From: Saccopteryx bilineata
Lineage: Eukaryota; Chordata; Mammalia; Chiroptera; Emballonuridae
NCBI RefSeq assembly: GCF_036850765.1
Contig: NC_089490.1
Coordinates: 291,940,982-292,004,981 of the forward strand
Length of the DNA: 64,000 nucleotides
Reading direction: 5' to 3'
The translations under genes were made by a program, and so were the position numbers. Shown piece by piece: positions 22,185 to 34,579 of the stretch. The notes beneath the pieces are model-generated. The model made no database searches. It was given only the letters and a program-made list of their open reading frames with translations, and had not been told where the DNA came from. The first letter of the stretch is position 1. The number at the start of each line of letters is the position of its first letter.

Positions 22185-23118
22185 GTTGATGTATAAAAAA
22201 TGCCACTGATATCTGAATATTAATTTTATATCCTGTCACCTTGCCGAATTCATTTATCAGGTCTAGTAGTTTTTTGACTGGATTTTAGGGTTTTCTAGTT
22301 ACAGTATCATGTCATCAGCAAATAATGATAGTTTTACTTTTTCTTTTCCAATTTGGATGTCTTCTATTTCTTCTTCTTGTCTGATTGCTGTGGCTAGGAC
22401 TTCCATTACTATGTTGAATAAAAGGGGTGAAAGGGGGCACCCCTGCCTTGTTTCTGATCTTAAGGGGATAGCTTTTAATTTTTGCCCATTGAGTATGATG
22501 ATGGCCATGGGTTTGTCATAGATGGCCTTTATCATATTGAGGTATGTTCCCTGTATTCCTACTTTGCTGAGAGTTTTGATCATAAATGGGGCTGGATTTC
22601 ATCAAATGCTTTTTCTGTATCTATTGATATTATCAGGTGATATTTATTCTTCCCTTTGTTTATGTGATGAATCACATTGATTGATTCGCAAATATTATAC
22701 CAGCCTTGCCTCTCCAATATAAATCCCACTTGATCATGATGTATGATTTTTTTCATGTATTGCTGGATCCAGTTTGCTAATATTTTGTTGAGCATTTTAG
22801 CATCTAAGTTCATCAGGGATATTGGCCTATATTGTTCTTTCATTGTAGTGTGTTTACCTGGTTTTGGAATGAGGATTATGCTTGCCTCATAAAAGGAACT
22901 TGGAAGGCTTCCCTTCTCTTGAATTTTTTGAAAGAGCTTGAGAAGGATAGGTGTTAGTTCTTCTTTGAATATTTTGTAGAATTCGCCTGTGAAGCCATCT
23001 GGTCCAGGTCTTTTGTTTGCTGGGGATTTTTTTATATCTATTTCAATCTCATTTGTTGTAATTGGTTTATTTAGGTTTTCTGATTCTTCCAGATTGAGTT
23101 TGGGAAGATTATTCAAGT
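22185..23118 (-). mobile_element. L1 ORF2 fragment, inverted 5' segment
   Basis: Two minus-strand frames (22580-23116 and 22299-22583) encode the ORF2 fingers and palm region. Visible are [53 protein letters not shown] and the catalytic FADDMIL. The two frames are shifted by one near 22580, so the copy is dead. The segment is oriented opposite to the L1 3' part that begins at 23119, the signature of a 5' inversion. Confidence 0.88.
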
Positions 23119-24260
23119 GAAATAAAGGACAGGATGAACAAATGGGACTGTTATCAAACTAAAAAGCTTTTGCACAACAAAAGACACTATGAACAAAATA
23201 AAAAGACAACCCACAGAGTGGGAAAACATATTTGTCAATACATCTGATAAAGGGTTAATAACCAAAAGTTATAAAGAACTTCTAAAACTCAACACCAGGA
23301 AGGTAAACAATCCAATCAAAAAGTGGGAAAAAGAACTGAATAGACACTTCTCCAAAGAGGACATATAGATGGCCTTTTTGAATATGAAAAAATGTTCAAC
23401 GTCACTAATTATAAAAGAAATAAAAATTAAAACCACAATGAGATACCACCTTATACATGTCAGAATGGCACTCATTAACAAAATAACACACAATAAGTGC
23501 TGGCAAGGGTGCGGATAAAAGAGAATCCTCCTGCACTGCTGGTGGGAATGCAGGTTTGTGCAGCCACTGTGGAGAACTGTATGGTGTTTCCTCAAAAAAT
23601 TAAATGTGGAACTGCCTTTTGACCCAGCTATCCCACTTTTAGGAATATATCCTAAGAATATCAAATCACTGATTCAAAAGAAGGAATGCACCCCCATGTT
23701 TATTGCAGCATTGTTTACAATAGCCATGATTTGGAAACAGCCCAAGTATCCGTCAGTGGACAAGTGGATTAAAAAGCTGTTGTACATATATACAATAAAA
23801 TACTACACAGTTTTGAAAAAGAAATAAATCTTACCTTTTGTGTCAGCATGGATATACCTGAAGATTATTATGCTAAGTGAAATAAGCCTGGCAGAGAAAA
23901 AAAATATTATATGAGCTCACATATATTTGGAATCTAATGGAAAAAGTGAACTGAAGAATGGAATAGAGGCAAAGGCAGGGTCATAGGGACCAGAGGGACA
24001 GCAGTCAGATGGAAGAGCGATTAGAGAATGGGATCAGAGAAGGTAAAGGGATTAGTGAATCTATATATACATAACACAGAGATATAGAGAACATGACAGC
24101 AAATCCTAGAGGGAATGGGGGAGGGAGTTGGGGGAGAGAGGCAAAGGGGATATAAAAAGGGATATAGGGATGGGGGTGAGAGAGAAATACTCAGTTGGAC
24201 ACTTGAATTCATGTAAATAGAATAAATTAAAAATTAATAAAAATTTTAAAAATTAAAAAT
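23119..24260 (+). mobile_element. L1 3' part (ORF2 C-terminus and 3' UTR), plus strand
   Basis: The plus strand encodes broken ORF2 C-terminal sequence, best seen at 23558-23827 ([27 protein letters not shown] and so on). A G-rich 3' UTR follows (gagggaatgggggagggag near 24110), then an A-rich tail near 24230-24260. Together with the inverted 22185-23118 segment it forms one twin-primed insertion. The sequence between the RT palm and the C-terminus is missing at the junction. Confidence 0.85.
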
Positions 24261-25551
24261 TAAAAAATAATTTTTATATCTCACATCATTTTCTGAAACC
24301 ATGGACAGGGCTGTTATATTACTATTTAGAACAAAATTGTAAATAAATCAAATTAAGATTAGATTTCTCTTGTATTAAATGGTGGCATTTTTACTAGTGA
24401 CTTAAGTGATCATAACCATAAAATGAGTCAAAAATCTTTAAACATATAGAAAACACACACATACACAGTCAATTTCATTTTTAGGCTTTGATTTACAAAG
24501 TTTCACAAAAAGCTAAAAACAATGAAAAGTACCAATTGAGGCCTAACATTTTCTTTTAGTCTTATAAAATACTTTTTAAAAAGTTTTCATGTGAAATCTT
24601 TATTGTTGAAAGCTGCTTTAACTCAAAATTTAGCCTTGTCTTGGATATAGATGATTTTCTATTAAAAGTTAGACAGGGAAAATTGATCCATTTCATATAA
24701 CCACCAAACAGTCATTAAATTGAAACCTATCTGTCTTTCAGTTTATTCTGATGCCGTGAAGTGAGATTTCTTTTATCAATTTCTTTTCTTTTCTTTTAGC
24801 AATTTTTGTTAATATTTCTCCCTTGACTACTTTTTGTTTCTACTTTTGGAACTTTATCACTGTTAGTTTGCTATACTCCATTCTGTCTTTGTTTCAACTA
24901 AGTTTTAGAATCGTTTTGGACTAATATTCCAAATAATGCTTTGAGAAAAAAACAATATAACACTACAATACAAGAAACCAAAATATATATCTCAGTAAAG
25001 ATTTCTATGTTCCAGCAATACTATTCATCTTTTCAAAACAACATTCTTTTGAGAACTCATGCTCTTGAGGGAGTAATTTTAAAGAATTTCTGCTACTCAC
25101 AAGCCAAGTTCCAATATTTTATTTTATAGCAAGAAATAAGGTTAGAAAAAGTCTAAATCAACTTGCATCAGCAAATAACCTATACTATATAGTGTAAAAG
25201 ATGGCAAGCCAGACTATTTCACACCTAAATTTTTTCGTCTGGTAAAATAAAACCAACCTAAGTGCTCAAGTGTTTTTATCTAAGTGTAAAAGCAAGAGTA
25301 GCCTTTTGAGAAAATAATTCTCATCTCTTCATTGAGAAAATATTAGTTTAAAAAGAACAAGTTTAGCATTCTGTGTTTAATCCTTTTAAAATACTTTTAA
25401 CCTTAATAAGATTATTTTGTTCTAAAGGTAGTATTTTTATCTATATAAGAATACTCATAAAGATGTAATATTACAGTGGGAATTGATCATAGAGGTCATA
25501 CAATTCAGATCAGACATATATTACATGCAAGTAAGAACATTTATATTAATC
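24261..25551. other. unassigned AT-rich sequence
   Basis: No gene, RNA gene or recognisable repeat. Short open frames only. Confidence 0.5.
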
Positions 25552-25564
25552 AAGAAAACTGCAT

Positions 25565-25988
25565 GCCTGATCAGGTGGTGGTGTAGTGGATAAAGCATTG
25601 GACTGGGATGCAGAGGACCCAGGTTTGAAACCCTGAGGTCGCAGCTTGAGTGCAGGCTCATTCAATTTTTTGCTGGTTTATCAGCTTGAGCTCAGAGTTG
25701 CTGGCTTGGGTGTGGGAGCATAGACATGACCTCAAGGTTGCTGGCTTAAGCCCAAAGGTCACTGGCTTGAAGCCCAAGGTCACTGGCTTGAGCTGAAAGT
25801 CCCTCACTTGAGAAAGGGTCACTCGCTCTGCTGTAGCCCGCCAAGTTAAGGCACATACGAGAAAGCAATCAATGAACAACTAAGGTGCCACAGCAAAGAA
25901 CTGATGCTTCTCATCTCTCTCCCTTCTTGTCTGTCTGTTCCTGTCTGTCCTTCTCTTTGTCCTTCTCTTTGTCTCTGTCATAAAAAAA
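25565..25988 (+). mobile_element. SINE family B with internal tandem expansion
   Basis: The head is gcctgatcaggtggtggtgt, and the tail ends ctctgtcataaaaaaaa. The middle carries a run of ggctt(g/a)a-type modules (about 25740-25800) in which a 23-24 bp unit of the form aggtcactggcttgaagccca is repeated about three times. The element is therefore near 420 bp rather than 330 bp. The TSD agaaaactgca is at 25553-25563 and 25989-25999. Confidence 0.85.
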
Positions 25989-26042
25989 AGAAAACTGCAG
26001 TTTTCCAAGTGTCACAGATGCTTCTTACTGTACTTGCTGCTT

Positions 26043-26384
26043 ATCTTTTTTTTTTTCTTTTGACAGAAACACAGAGAAAAAGACAGAGGGGACAGAGAGG
26101 AACAGAGAGAGACAGACAGGCAGGAAGGGAGAGAAATGAGAAGCATCAATTCTTTGTTGTGGCACCTTAGTTGTTCATTGATTGCTTTCTCATATGTGCC
26201 TTGATTAGGGGGCTACAGCGGACTGAGTGACCCTTTGCTTAAGCCAGGGACCTTGGGCTCAAGCTTGTGAGCCTTTGTCAAACCAGATGAGCCCGTGCTG
26301 AAGCAGGAGACCTTGGGGTCTTGAACCTGGGCGCTCTGCATCCCAGTCCGACGCTCTATCTACTGCACCACCGCCTGGTAATAC
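26043..26384 (-). mobile_element. SINE family B, minus strand
   Basis: T13 on the plus strand starts the tail, and the head ends tactgcaccaccgcctgg. The TSD cttgctgctt is exact at 26033-26042 and 26385-26394. It sits only about 50 bp from the plus-strand family B SINE at 25565-25988, in opposite orientation, so the pair can form an inverted repeat. Confidence 0.88.
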
Positions 26385-26468
26385 CTTGCTGCTTTTCTAC
26401 TCCTTCATTTATTCACTCCACAAACTCTCTTTCTCTCATCTTTTCTACCATATAATCCCATATATATT

Positions 26469-26733
26469 CAGAGGCGAATTTAATAGTGGGTAACTGAGTG
26501 TATGCCCTGGGCCCTGACTTCTGAAGGGCCCAGCAAAACCCCAACTTGACTTTTTTTTCTAATGATACCAAGTTTGGTTTCATATGTGCAATATTAACAT
26601 TAATAGTACATAATATTTTTTATTTATTTAAAAATATAGTTGACATGTATTTTTATTTTCCCTGTCTCTCTTTTAAAGGGACCTAATATTTTCTTCTGCG
26701 CTTGTGGCCTCTACTGACCTTAATCCGCCTTTG
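26469..26733 (+). mobile_element. hAT MITE with perfect TSD (family H2, copy 2)
   Basis: It starts cagaggcgaatttaat and ends ttaatccgcctttg, the inverted end. The perfect 8-bp TSD tatatatt is at 26461-26468 and 26734-26741. It shares its whole body with 13478-13748. At 265 bp it has no transposase frame. Confidence 0.9.
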
Positions 26734-26741
26734 TATATATT

Positions 26742-28400
26742 ATATCATAATAAATTTATAAAAAATTTATTATTAAATAAGAGTTCTGTGCCCTTATGTA
26801 TCAAACAACCTAATAGAAGAAAAAATATTGATGTTAAATATAGTAATAATGCAAGGCAATGATCAGTAAAATTAATAAAATTTATATAATAAAACTGATA
26901 ATTGGGGTGGTCAGAGATTTAAAATTTTTTTAACAGTTGGTTAGGTAAGAACTTAATAGAAACTGAGACAACCACAAAATTTGTGGATTGAAGAGTAAGT
27001 AGAGTCAGGAAATAAAGTTGAGAACTGGTTTATCTTAGAGGACACGAAGGAGCTAGTATGGCTGATTCAGAATGAGGGAAGGGGTTAGATTTAATACGTA
27101 GACTTTCAGAAAGAATAAATTGATTTCAATCGTTTTTTCTATGAGAAAATAGGCTCTAACTAATTAAGAGCAATGCCAACAAGCAGTGAAACTTATTCAT
27201 GATCAGGTAGGCTTTGATTAAAGTGGCAGTTGTGGATATGAAGAAAAGTAATCAAGTTCATGCTAAAAGGTAGAAATGAAAAAGAAATAACTTTCTGTAA
27301 ATTTAAACACATGAAGTTAGAACTTAAAGAGCCAAAAAAGTTAACTCACATCCTACATAGCCTGGCAGCTTCTTTGAAAGGTGTGACAGTGTGCTACGGA
27401 AATATAGGCATTGATATGCAATGCTATGGAATAGCTGGTTTGTCCATTGTGTGGGTAGCTCCGGAAGCAGCTAGTGCTCAGTCAAAGTCAGAATGCTCCC
27501 ATCCTACATTCCAGGTCTTTTGAATGCTAAGAAAATCAACTATCTTCACACATCTATTACGACAATGTAGAGTAGCAGTGGGCTAGGAAGCCTTTATGGA
27601 AAAGCAACCATAGTGTGTCCATGCAATAAGAGCCTATGTGAGTTGCCCAGTAAAATCCTTTCTATGTGTATCTCACTAATCAACAGGACATAGAAAAAGA
27701 AATGAAATAAAAATATTTTTTGGTTTGAGGACTGACCAAGTGGCTTGATAAACAGAAATGGGGAAATCAGGAGAATGGTGTTTTTCATGGAGAGGTTTCT
27801 ATAATCAGTTTACTTTTTAAAAATTATTTTAAAGATTAAAATAACCATAGATAACCTAGTCAATCCACTCATGATGAAAGCTTTAAGAGCATGACTCAGA
27901 AACACAAAAGGACAACTTGTCCAAGGACATACAATGCATAACTGCTGTAGCTGAGGCTAGGAAGCAGAATAGCCCTCAGTTCAGTTTCTAGTGACAGCAC
28001 AATATATTTTAGTTTACCATTTAACTGCCAAGAAAATATATTAGTTAATAAGTTCTTAGAAGCTCACTTCCTGGAAAACATTAGGGGATGCCTTTCTTGT
28101 GTACACTTATGTTTAATTCAAATCTCAGACTGCCCTTGGAATGTAAATGAGCATGTTCATCTCAGGTTAAGTGGTAACGCTGTGACAGAGAATAATTTAA
28201 AATGTAAGCAATTTTATTAGTTACTATGCACAGTGTAGAACAGAGATACAGTCTTGTGGGTATTAACATTTTATCTTTTCTTTAAGTGAAAAATGCCTTG
28301 GCATTCTAGGGATCATATGAGATGAAACATATCTAGAGTTTGGAGTCAATTAACTGTACCTTGGCTGAGCCTCATCTTGGCTCTGAAAACCCACTCATGT
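26742..28400. other. unassigned AT-rich sequence
   Basis: No recognisable gene, RNA gene or repeat. The 87-codon frame at 27260-27523 lacks motifs. Confidence 0.5.
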
Positions 28401-28450
28401 ATTCCACTTCACTGTGCCTCAGTTTCCTTCCTGTGAAGTATGAAAAGGAA
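28401..28450 (+). mobile_element. MIR-like 3' fragment
   Basis: The core cactgtgcctcagtttcctt followed by ctgtgaagtatgaaaa resembles the conserved MIR 3' core. It is short and diverged. Confidence 0.4.
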
Positions 28451-29878
28451 AAAAGTGTGTTAAAAAATTAAACAAGATAGCTCCTAAGAGAATGTCTAAT
28501 GATAATATGCATTCATTAAACTTTGATTTAACCAATATTGGAATATAGGCTGGCATGCACTTTATTTTAAAAAAGGTCTGCTCTTTAAAGGAACCTTAAA
28601 ATGCCACCTATATCTTTTCAGGCATAACTATTCCTATAGTCTCTCTTATAAATATCATTACATAGCTTTTTAGAAATGTGATTATTCACATTTGAATCAC
28701 TGGGAGGAACTATAAAATATGTAAGAGATATTAGAGAATACTTTTAATGATTGTTCAGCAGAAGTTTTCCTTGGGGAAAATTTAATCATTAAAACTTCCC
28801 AAGTATTTTATTATCTTTGCATGCAATTCCCCAAATAGCTATATCCCTTGTTAATCCACTAATTTATTCTGAGGCTGCTCCTACTGACTAATGTCCCCAG
28901 ATGTCTTTTAACTGAGTAGCAATACTTTCAATTATGGAGTTTCTTTTGACCTTTTGACATTTCTATTTTCCACCTAGGGTTGTTAGTAATATGAGAAAGA
29001 CATATGGTATGCAAAAAGCACTGTACCTGAGTGAACCACTAGGTATAAATTAATGGTGGGAAAGAAGAGTCCCACCAGCTAAACCAGTATGGAGAGAAGA
29101 AATTCTATTTCTGGATAAATACAGAACAATTATTCTCTTCACCTGGAGATCTAACTACAAATATAGAGCTTTTAGAGGTATGCCCCAAAATTCCTTATAA
29201 AGTTGGCATATCTAGTACTTGGAATTAAATATTATTAACACATAATAATATCTGACACAGGTGTTTGAGTTTCCAAAATATAAAACCATTCTATACTGTA
29301 TGACATAGTGTAAGAATAACATGAAACTGCATGTCATAGTAATTTATATATGAGAATTATAAGAAATTTAGTATCATAGAAATTATTTTATCATCCATTT
29401 GTTCACTTATTAAGTTATTTTACAAATATTTAAAGACCACTCTTTCTGTCAGTTTCTTTCTAGACATTGGAGATGCAATAATTAAATATTAACAATTAAA
29501 TAATTTAAAAGGAAATAATTAACAATTTAATAATTAAAAAGAAAACATGAAACATTGTTTCTGACCTATTCTAGTTTATAATCTACTAAAGGACAGTTAT
29601 TAATCAAATAGTCACAGAAATAAATATAAAATTAAAAATTATTTATAAAGTGCTAAATAAAAAAGACCTTGGTATTATGAAAATATATTATGAAGAACAT
29701 TTATAGTTTGGGAGGTCAGCAAGTATTACCTCATGAAATGCTAGAGTTGAAATTAAGACAGAATGGGGATTAAAATGTCAAACGGAGGAATGAGAGGAGA
29801 GTTCTGGGCTGAGAGAGGAGGACATGAGCTAAGGCCCAGTGCTCTAGCAAATAGGAAACACAAAAGGAAATAAAATAA
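28451..29878. other. unassigned old sequence
   Basis: 29390-29490 has a faint resemblance to old dispersed repeats (acaaatatttaaagaccac...agacattggagatgcaataa). No assignment is made for the rest. Confidence 0.45.
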
Positions 29879-30053
29879 GCCTGGCCTGTGGTGGCACAGT
29901 GGATGGAGTCTTAACCTGGAACACTGAGGTCTCTGGTTCAAAGCTTGCCTGGACAAATACTTATGGGAGTTAATGCTTCCTGCTCCTCCCTCCTTCTTTC
30001 TCACTCCTCTCTCTAATATAAATAAATAAATAAATATTAAAAAAAATTTTTTT
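29879..30053 (+). mobile_element. SINE family C
   Basis: The head is gcctggcctgtggtggcaca, with the tail aataaataaataaatattaaaa. The TSD aaaggaaataaaataa (29863-29878) and aaaggaagtaaaataa (30054-30069) is 16 bp with one mismatch. Confidence 0.87.
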
Positions 30054-30069
30054 AAAGGAAGTAAAATAA

Positions 30070-32515
30070 ATGTAGTAAACCTGGAGCACCAAGATCAAGA
30101 TGAGAATGTGTTGGGATAAGGCTAGACAGGTAGGTAGAGTCTGACTATCTTGTCTTGTTTTCTAATTTAATACAATTTTGAAAACAAGATTATTTTAAGT
30201 GAGAGTGATTTCATCAAATCTGAATTTTGATAGGAGGACTTTACTTGACAGAAATAGCTTAGTTAGGATCAACTTTGTATATGCTGAGATAAGACTAAAT
30301 TATTTCATTAGATGGGTACAATATTTGAAGCTAAGGACTTAGGGTAGCTGGAAAAAGCCAGATAGTAAAGAAGAAAAGCTGATAGATTCAAAGGATAATT
30401 AAGTAATAAAATTTCCAAGAAATGTCGATGGCTTGAAAAAACATGGAAAGAGACAGGGAATGTTGAATTTGGTTTCTAGGTTCTCAATTTTAAATAATTA
30501 TGGTGATGTTCTGTATAAAGAGAGGGAACCCTACTAGACCACCATATTAGGAAAAGGGAATTCATGAACTATATTTTGATCTTGTTGGTTTTAACGTGAA
30601 TTGAGATTTTGAATAAAGGTGTCATAAGAGAATAAAAATACATAGTTATAAAGCTCAAAGGATAGAGTAGGTCTAGAAGTATCAATGTGAAATAAGTCTG
30701 ATAAAAGGATAAAGTTCAAATATGAATGGTGTTGACTCTTGCTTGGAAAAAAAAAAAGAAAGAAGGAGAATCTTGTTTCACAAACAAGATTTGAAGGAAA
30801 CCAAAAAGGATTAAAAAAAAAAGATTAGGAAGAAGAGTCAGTCTAGTGACATAAAAGAAGAGACTAGAATCAAAGAAGCCAAGAAAGATTAGGGTCCAGG
30901 GAGAGTGTCATCAATAATAGAAACTGAAGTAGGAATCCATGTCATGGAAGATAACTGTTGATTTTTGCAAAGTGCATTTTAGGACAATAAGACAGAGGGA
31001 GTCCAAATTGGAGTGGGGAAAATAGTGAGTGATAAAAAGGAACAGCTACTTTCATCAACGGTTTGAAGTTGGCTGCATTGGTGAATACAGGAACATTTGT
31101 GCTGCAGGAGATGTAAAATGATTTTATTTAGTTTTGCTTATTTTTTTTCAATAGAAAGTTTAATACTGTACAAAAGAGAAAATAAATATATTAATTAGTT
31201 TGAGAAATAGAAGTACAAAAATACCCCAACAAAGTATACAGTCTTGCAAAACAAAACAAAACAAAACAAGATAAACAAAATAAATAAATAAACCAGGAGA
31301 TAGTGATATTATATGTAAAACAAAATGGTCAACAGAAAAGAGATACAGTTGATGCAGATAAGTGCAGGGAAGTTACTGCCCTGGAATAGTGAGTGTGGAA
31401 GGGATTAGCCTTCAGTAGGAAATGATAAGCAGTAGACCTCTTTTTCTTTCTTAGGCAAGGCACTCAGCAAGTTTACAAACCAATGAGTAAGAAAAAGTGA
31501 ATACAGAAAGAACAGAGTGAACATTTGTAGGTATAGGAACCCTGATCACAGAAATAGAGATTGAATTTAGATTGCAGAAGGAATATGGGTCTTTATAAGA
31601 CTGTTGAATGATATGATGTATATTAAATGGATAGCTTTTATTTACACTATTATATGCACTGAATATGCATATACTTGTATACTAGTATATACACATCTGC
31701 ATATATGCTAATGAATGTATATATACACTAAAACAGTATAAGCTTTTAACCTTCTTGCTGTTCCTTTGAGAATAGCTAGTCGCTTCCTTTTACCATATCA
31801 CTTTACTCCTTATGAAAATTTCTCACAATTACAAAGTGATGAGAAAACTGTTAATGTTTTTTCCAAGTACTAAAATATTATGAGCACAGGATTAAATTGA
31901 TGTTATGGCTACTAATAAAACTATGACACATGGAGGAAATAGTCATCGGGATATAGGTTCCTTCCAAGTATTCCTGAGTTATTTTTTCCCATATGCTTGG
32001 ATGTTAGGGCTTTTTTAGCAAACTCTATTATGCTATGAGACACTTAACAGTTTATTTAGCTTTTAAAAGGTCTAAAGCTAATTGACTTTAATCCAGCTGT
32101 GCCAAAACCTACACAATTAGTGAAGCATATACAATGTATCTTGCATAACCAGTTGATACTCTGCATCTGAAGAGAGCAGTTCTGTAACCTACAATCTTAT
32201 GTTTTATAATCATCAGCTCTAAGGCATTAAGGAGATGTTCTAGCAACACTTTAGAACAACCATTGTGGGTTGATACAAAAGATTAGTGTTACCTCATATT
32301 TTTTCTAGGATAAAAACAGTAAAATAAGAAGGAGTACTACAGTGTAAACACCATTGTTTTTGCAAATAAGTCAACTCATTGTAAATGTTTGCTCTCTCAT
32401 CAAATTGTATTATTTTAATAATTTTTCCTAATTTTAAAGAAAAATGTTGATATTCTTACTTGCAACATTTGTATGTTTGTCAGTTAGATACCAGATACTT
32501 TCTTTTAAAAAAAAA
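30070..32515. other. unassigned AT-rich sequence with (AAAAC)n
   Basis: No gene seen. An (aaaac)n run with aaataaataaa occurs at 31246-31290. Repeats too old to place may be present. Confidence 0.5.
31246..31290 (+). repeat. (AAAAC)n simple repeat
   Basis: About five pentamer units followed by an aaataaataaa stretch. Confidence 0.85.
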
Positions 32516-33490
32516 CCACTAGATTTAATGGGGTTACACTGGTTAACAAAATTATACAGGTATACAGGTTTCAGGTACACAATCCTACAATACATCTCTT
32601 CACACCATATTATATGTTCACTCCCCCAAGTCAAGTCTTCGTCCATCACCATTTATCCCCATTACCTCCTCTACATCCTCCCTTTACCCTCCTCCACCCT
32701 TCCCTCCTCACAATCACCACACTGTTCTCCACACCTATGAGGGGTTTTGTTCTTTTCAGCTCTATCCCTTCACTTCCCACACCCTCCCACAACAGCTTGC
32801 AGTTTGTTCTCTGTGTATGAATCTGTTTTTATTTTGCTTATTAGTTCATTTTGTTCATTAGATTCCACATATGAGTAAAATTACATGGTGTTTGTCTTTC
32901 TCTAAATGGTTTATTTTGCTTAGCATAATGCTCTCCAGATATTTATGCTAACACAAAAAATAAGATTTTTTATGGCTGCATAGTATTCCATTGTATAAAT
33001 GTACCACAGAGCTTTTTAATCCACTCATCTACTGATGGACACTTGGGCTGCTTCCATAGCTTGGCTATTGTAATTAACACGCAATGAACATAGGGGTGCA
33101 TATACTCTTTTGAATTAGTGTTTCAACCTTCCTCTAATATATTCCCAGGAGTGGAATCACTGAATCATAAAGTAATTTCACTTTTAACTTTTTGAGGTAA
33201 CTTTAGACTGCTTTCCACAGTGGCTGCAGCAATCTGCATTCCCACCAACAGTTCAAGAGGGTTCCCTATTTTCCGCACCCTCACTAATACTTGCTTTTTT
33301 GTTGACTTATTAATGATAGCCATACTGGAAAGTATGAGGCAATATCTATCTCATTGTGACTTTAATTTGCATTTCCCTGATGGGTAGTGATGTTGAGAAT
33401 CTTTTCATATGTCTATTGGCCATCCTTATGTCCTCTTTGGAAAAGTGTCTATTCAGGTCCTTTGCCCATATATTAGATAGTTTTCATTTC
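32516..33490 (-). mobile_element. L1 fragment (ORF2 C-terminus and 3' UTR), minus strand
   Basis: The plus strand shows the inverse of the L1 3' end: ggggttacactggttaacaaa, ggtttcaggtacacaatcc, then catagtattccattgtataa and gcaatgaacataggggtg. This runs into broken ORF2 C-terminus near 33480. It is 5' truncated and full of stops. Confidence 0.85.
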
Positions 33491-33813
33491 ACAATAGTGC
33501 TTCCTTACTGTTACATATTTAATCTGAAAAAGAGGGGTGGGAGAAATTTGGAGTCCATGACATATAGCTAGAGTACTTTGTATTCTTCCTAATGTAGCAA
33601 GCAAATGATTTCCAGGTTCTTTCTCCCATCATATGCAGTTGAAGACAATTCAATTGATTCACTTTTCTTTTAAGCCTAAATTCTCTCTTCCTGGAGGAGG
33701 TAAGATTTTATTCATTTGGTGGTAGCATGTTAATGTGTAGTACATAAGATTAGTTTTCCTAATCTCATTTTTTTTCTCTGCTCTAACCTGATTTTTAAAA
33801 TTATCTCACAATT
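33491..33813. other. unassigned sequence
   Basis: Nothing recognised. Confidence 0.5.
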
Positions 33814-34007
33814 TAAGTCCTGCCCATTTAGCTCAGTTGGAGCATCAACCAGAATCACCAGGGTTGTGGGTTCAATTCCTGGTCAGAGCACATATGAGAA
33901 GTGACCAGTGAACACACAGCTAAGTGAAACAACAAATAAATGCTTTTCTTTCTTCTCTCTCTCCCTTTCCCTTTCCCCTGTCTATATAAAATCAATCAAT
34001 AAAAAAT
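33814..34007 (+). mobile_element. Old tRNA-derived SINE
   Basis: It contains tagctcagttggagcatc (A-box like), gtgggttcaattcctggtca (B-box like), gcacatatgagaag, a CT-rich tract and a tail of aatcaatcaataaaaaat. The flanks aaaattatctcac (33797-33809) and aaaattatctcgc (34008-34020) form a TSD with one mismatch. Confidence 0.8.
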
Positions 34008-34084
34008 AAAATTATCTCGCTATTCACTAATAGTAAACTTCTAGAATCTTTTTGTCTATTATTATTATTATTAATTATTATTTT

Positions 34085-34185
34085 AATGGAATGCTTCACA
34101 ATTTGCATGTCATCCTTGCACAGGGGCCATGCTAGCATTCCCTGTATCATTCCAATATTAGTATATTCGCTGCCGAAACAAGAAC
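34085..34185 (-). pseudogene. U6 snRNA pseudogene
   Basis: Read on the minus strand it follows U6 along its whole length: tttcggcagcgaatatacta, ttggaatgatacaggga, ctagcatggcccctgtgcaa, ggatgacatgcaaattgtga, agcattcca. It carries several substitutions, including in the ACAGAGA region, here acaggga. No proximal Pol III promoter elements were recognised downstream or upstream, and an AT/T-rich tract follows, so it looks like a retroposed dead copy rather than an active gene. Active U6 provides the catalytic core of the spliceosome. Confidence 0.88.
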
Positions 34186-34579
34186 AACTGATTATTACTA
34201 AAAATAACATCATAAAAGTAATTAAAATGAGATAAAATATTAGGTACTAGACAAATTTAAAATCACTTAAAATTAGGGTGAGTTAAAAAGACTCAGGTAT
34301 TGTCGGGATTGAGTAATATAAAGACTACTTTTTCTTATAAACTCCTCCAATCAAAATGATGTGATGTAACAAGCTGCTTATTTTTCTGCTTATGTTAAGG
34401 AAAAGTGCATTGTACACAGACACAAATACACACATAGACAACTTTACATGCATATATATTTTTTATACATAAACAATTTTTATATAAAGGATTCAACTTC
34501 CAGTCATATAACTCACAAACAGTAAGTGCCGTAATGGATATTTTACTGAACATTGTACAAAAGCATTATGAATATTCCA
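34186..34579. other. unassigned AT-rich sequence
   Basis: Nothing recognised. Confidence 0.5.
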
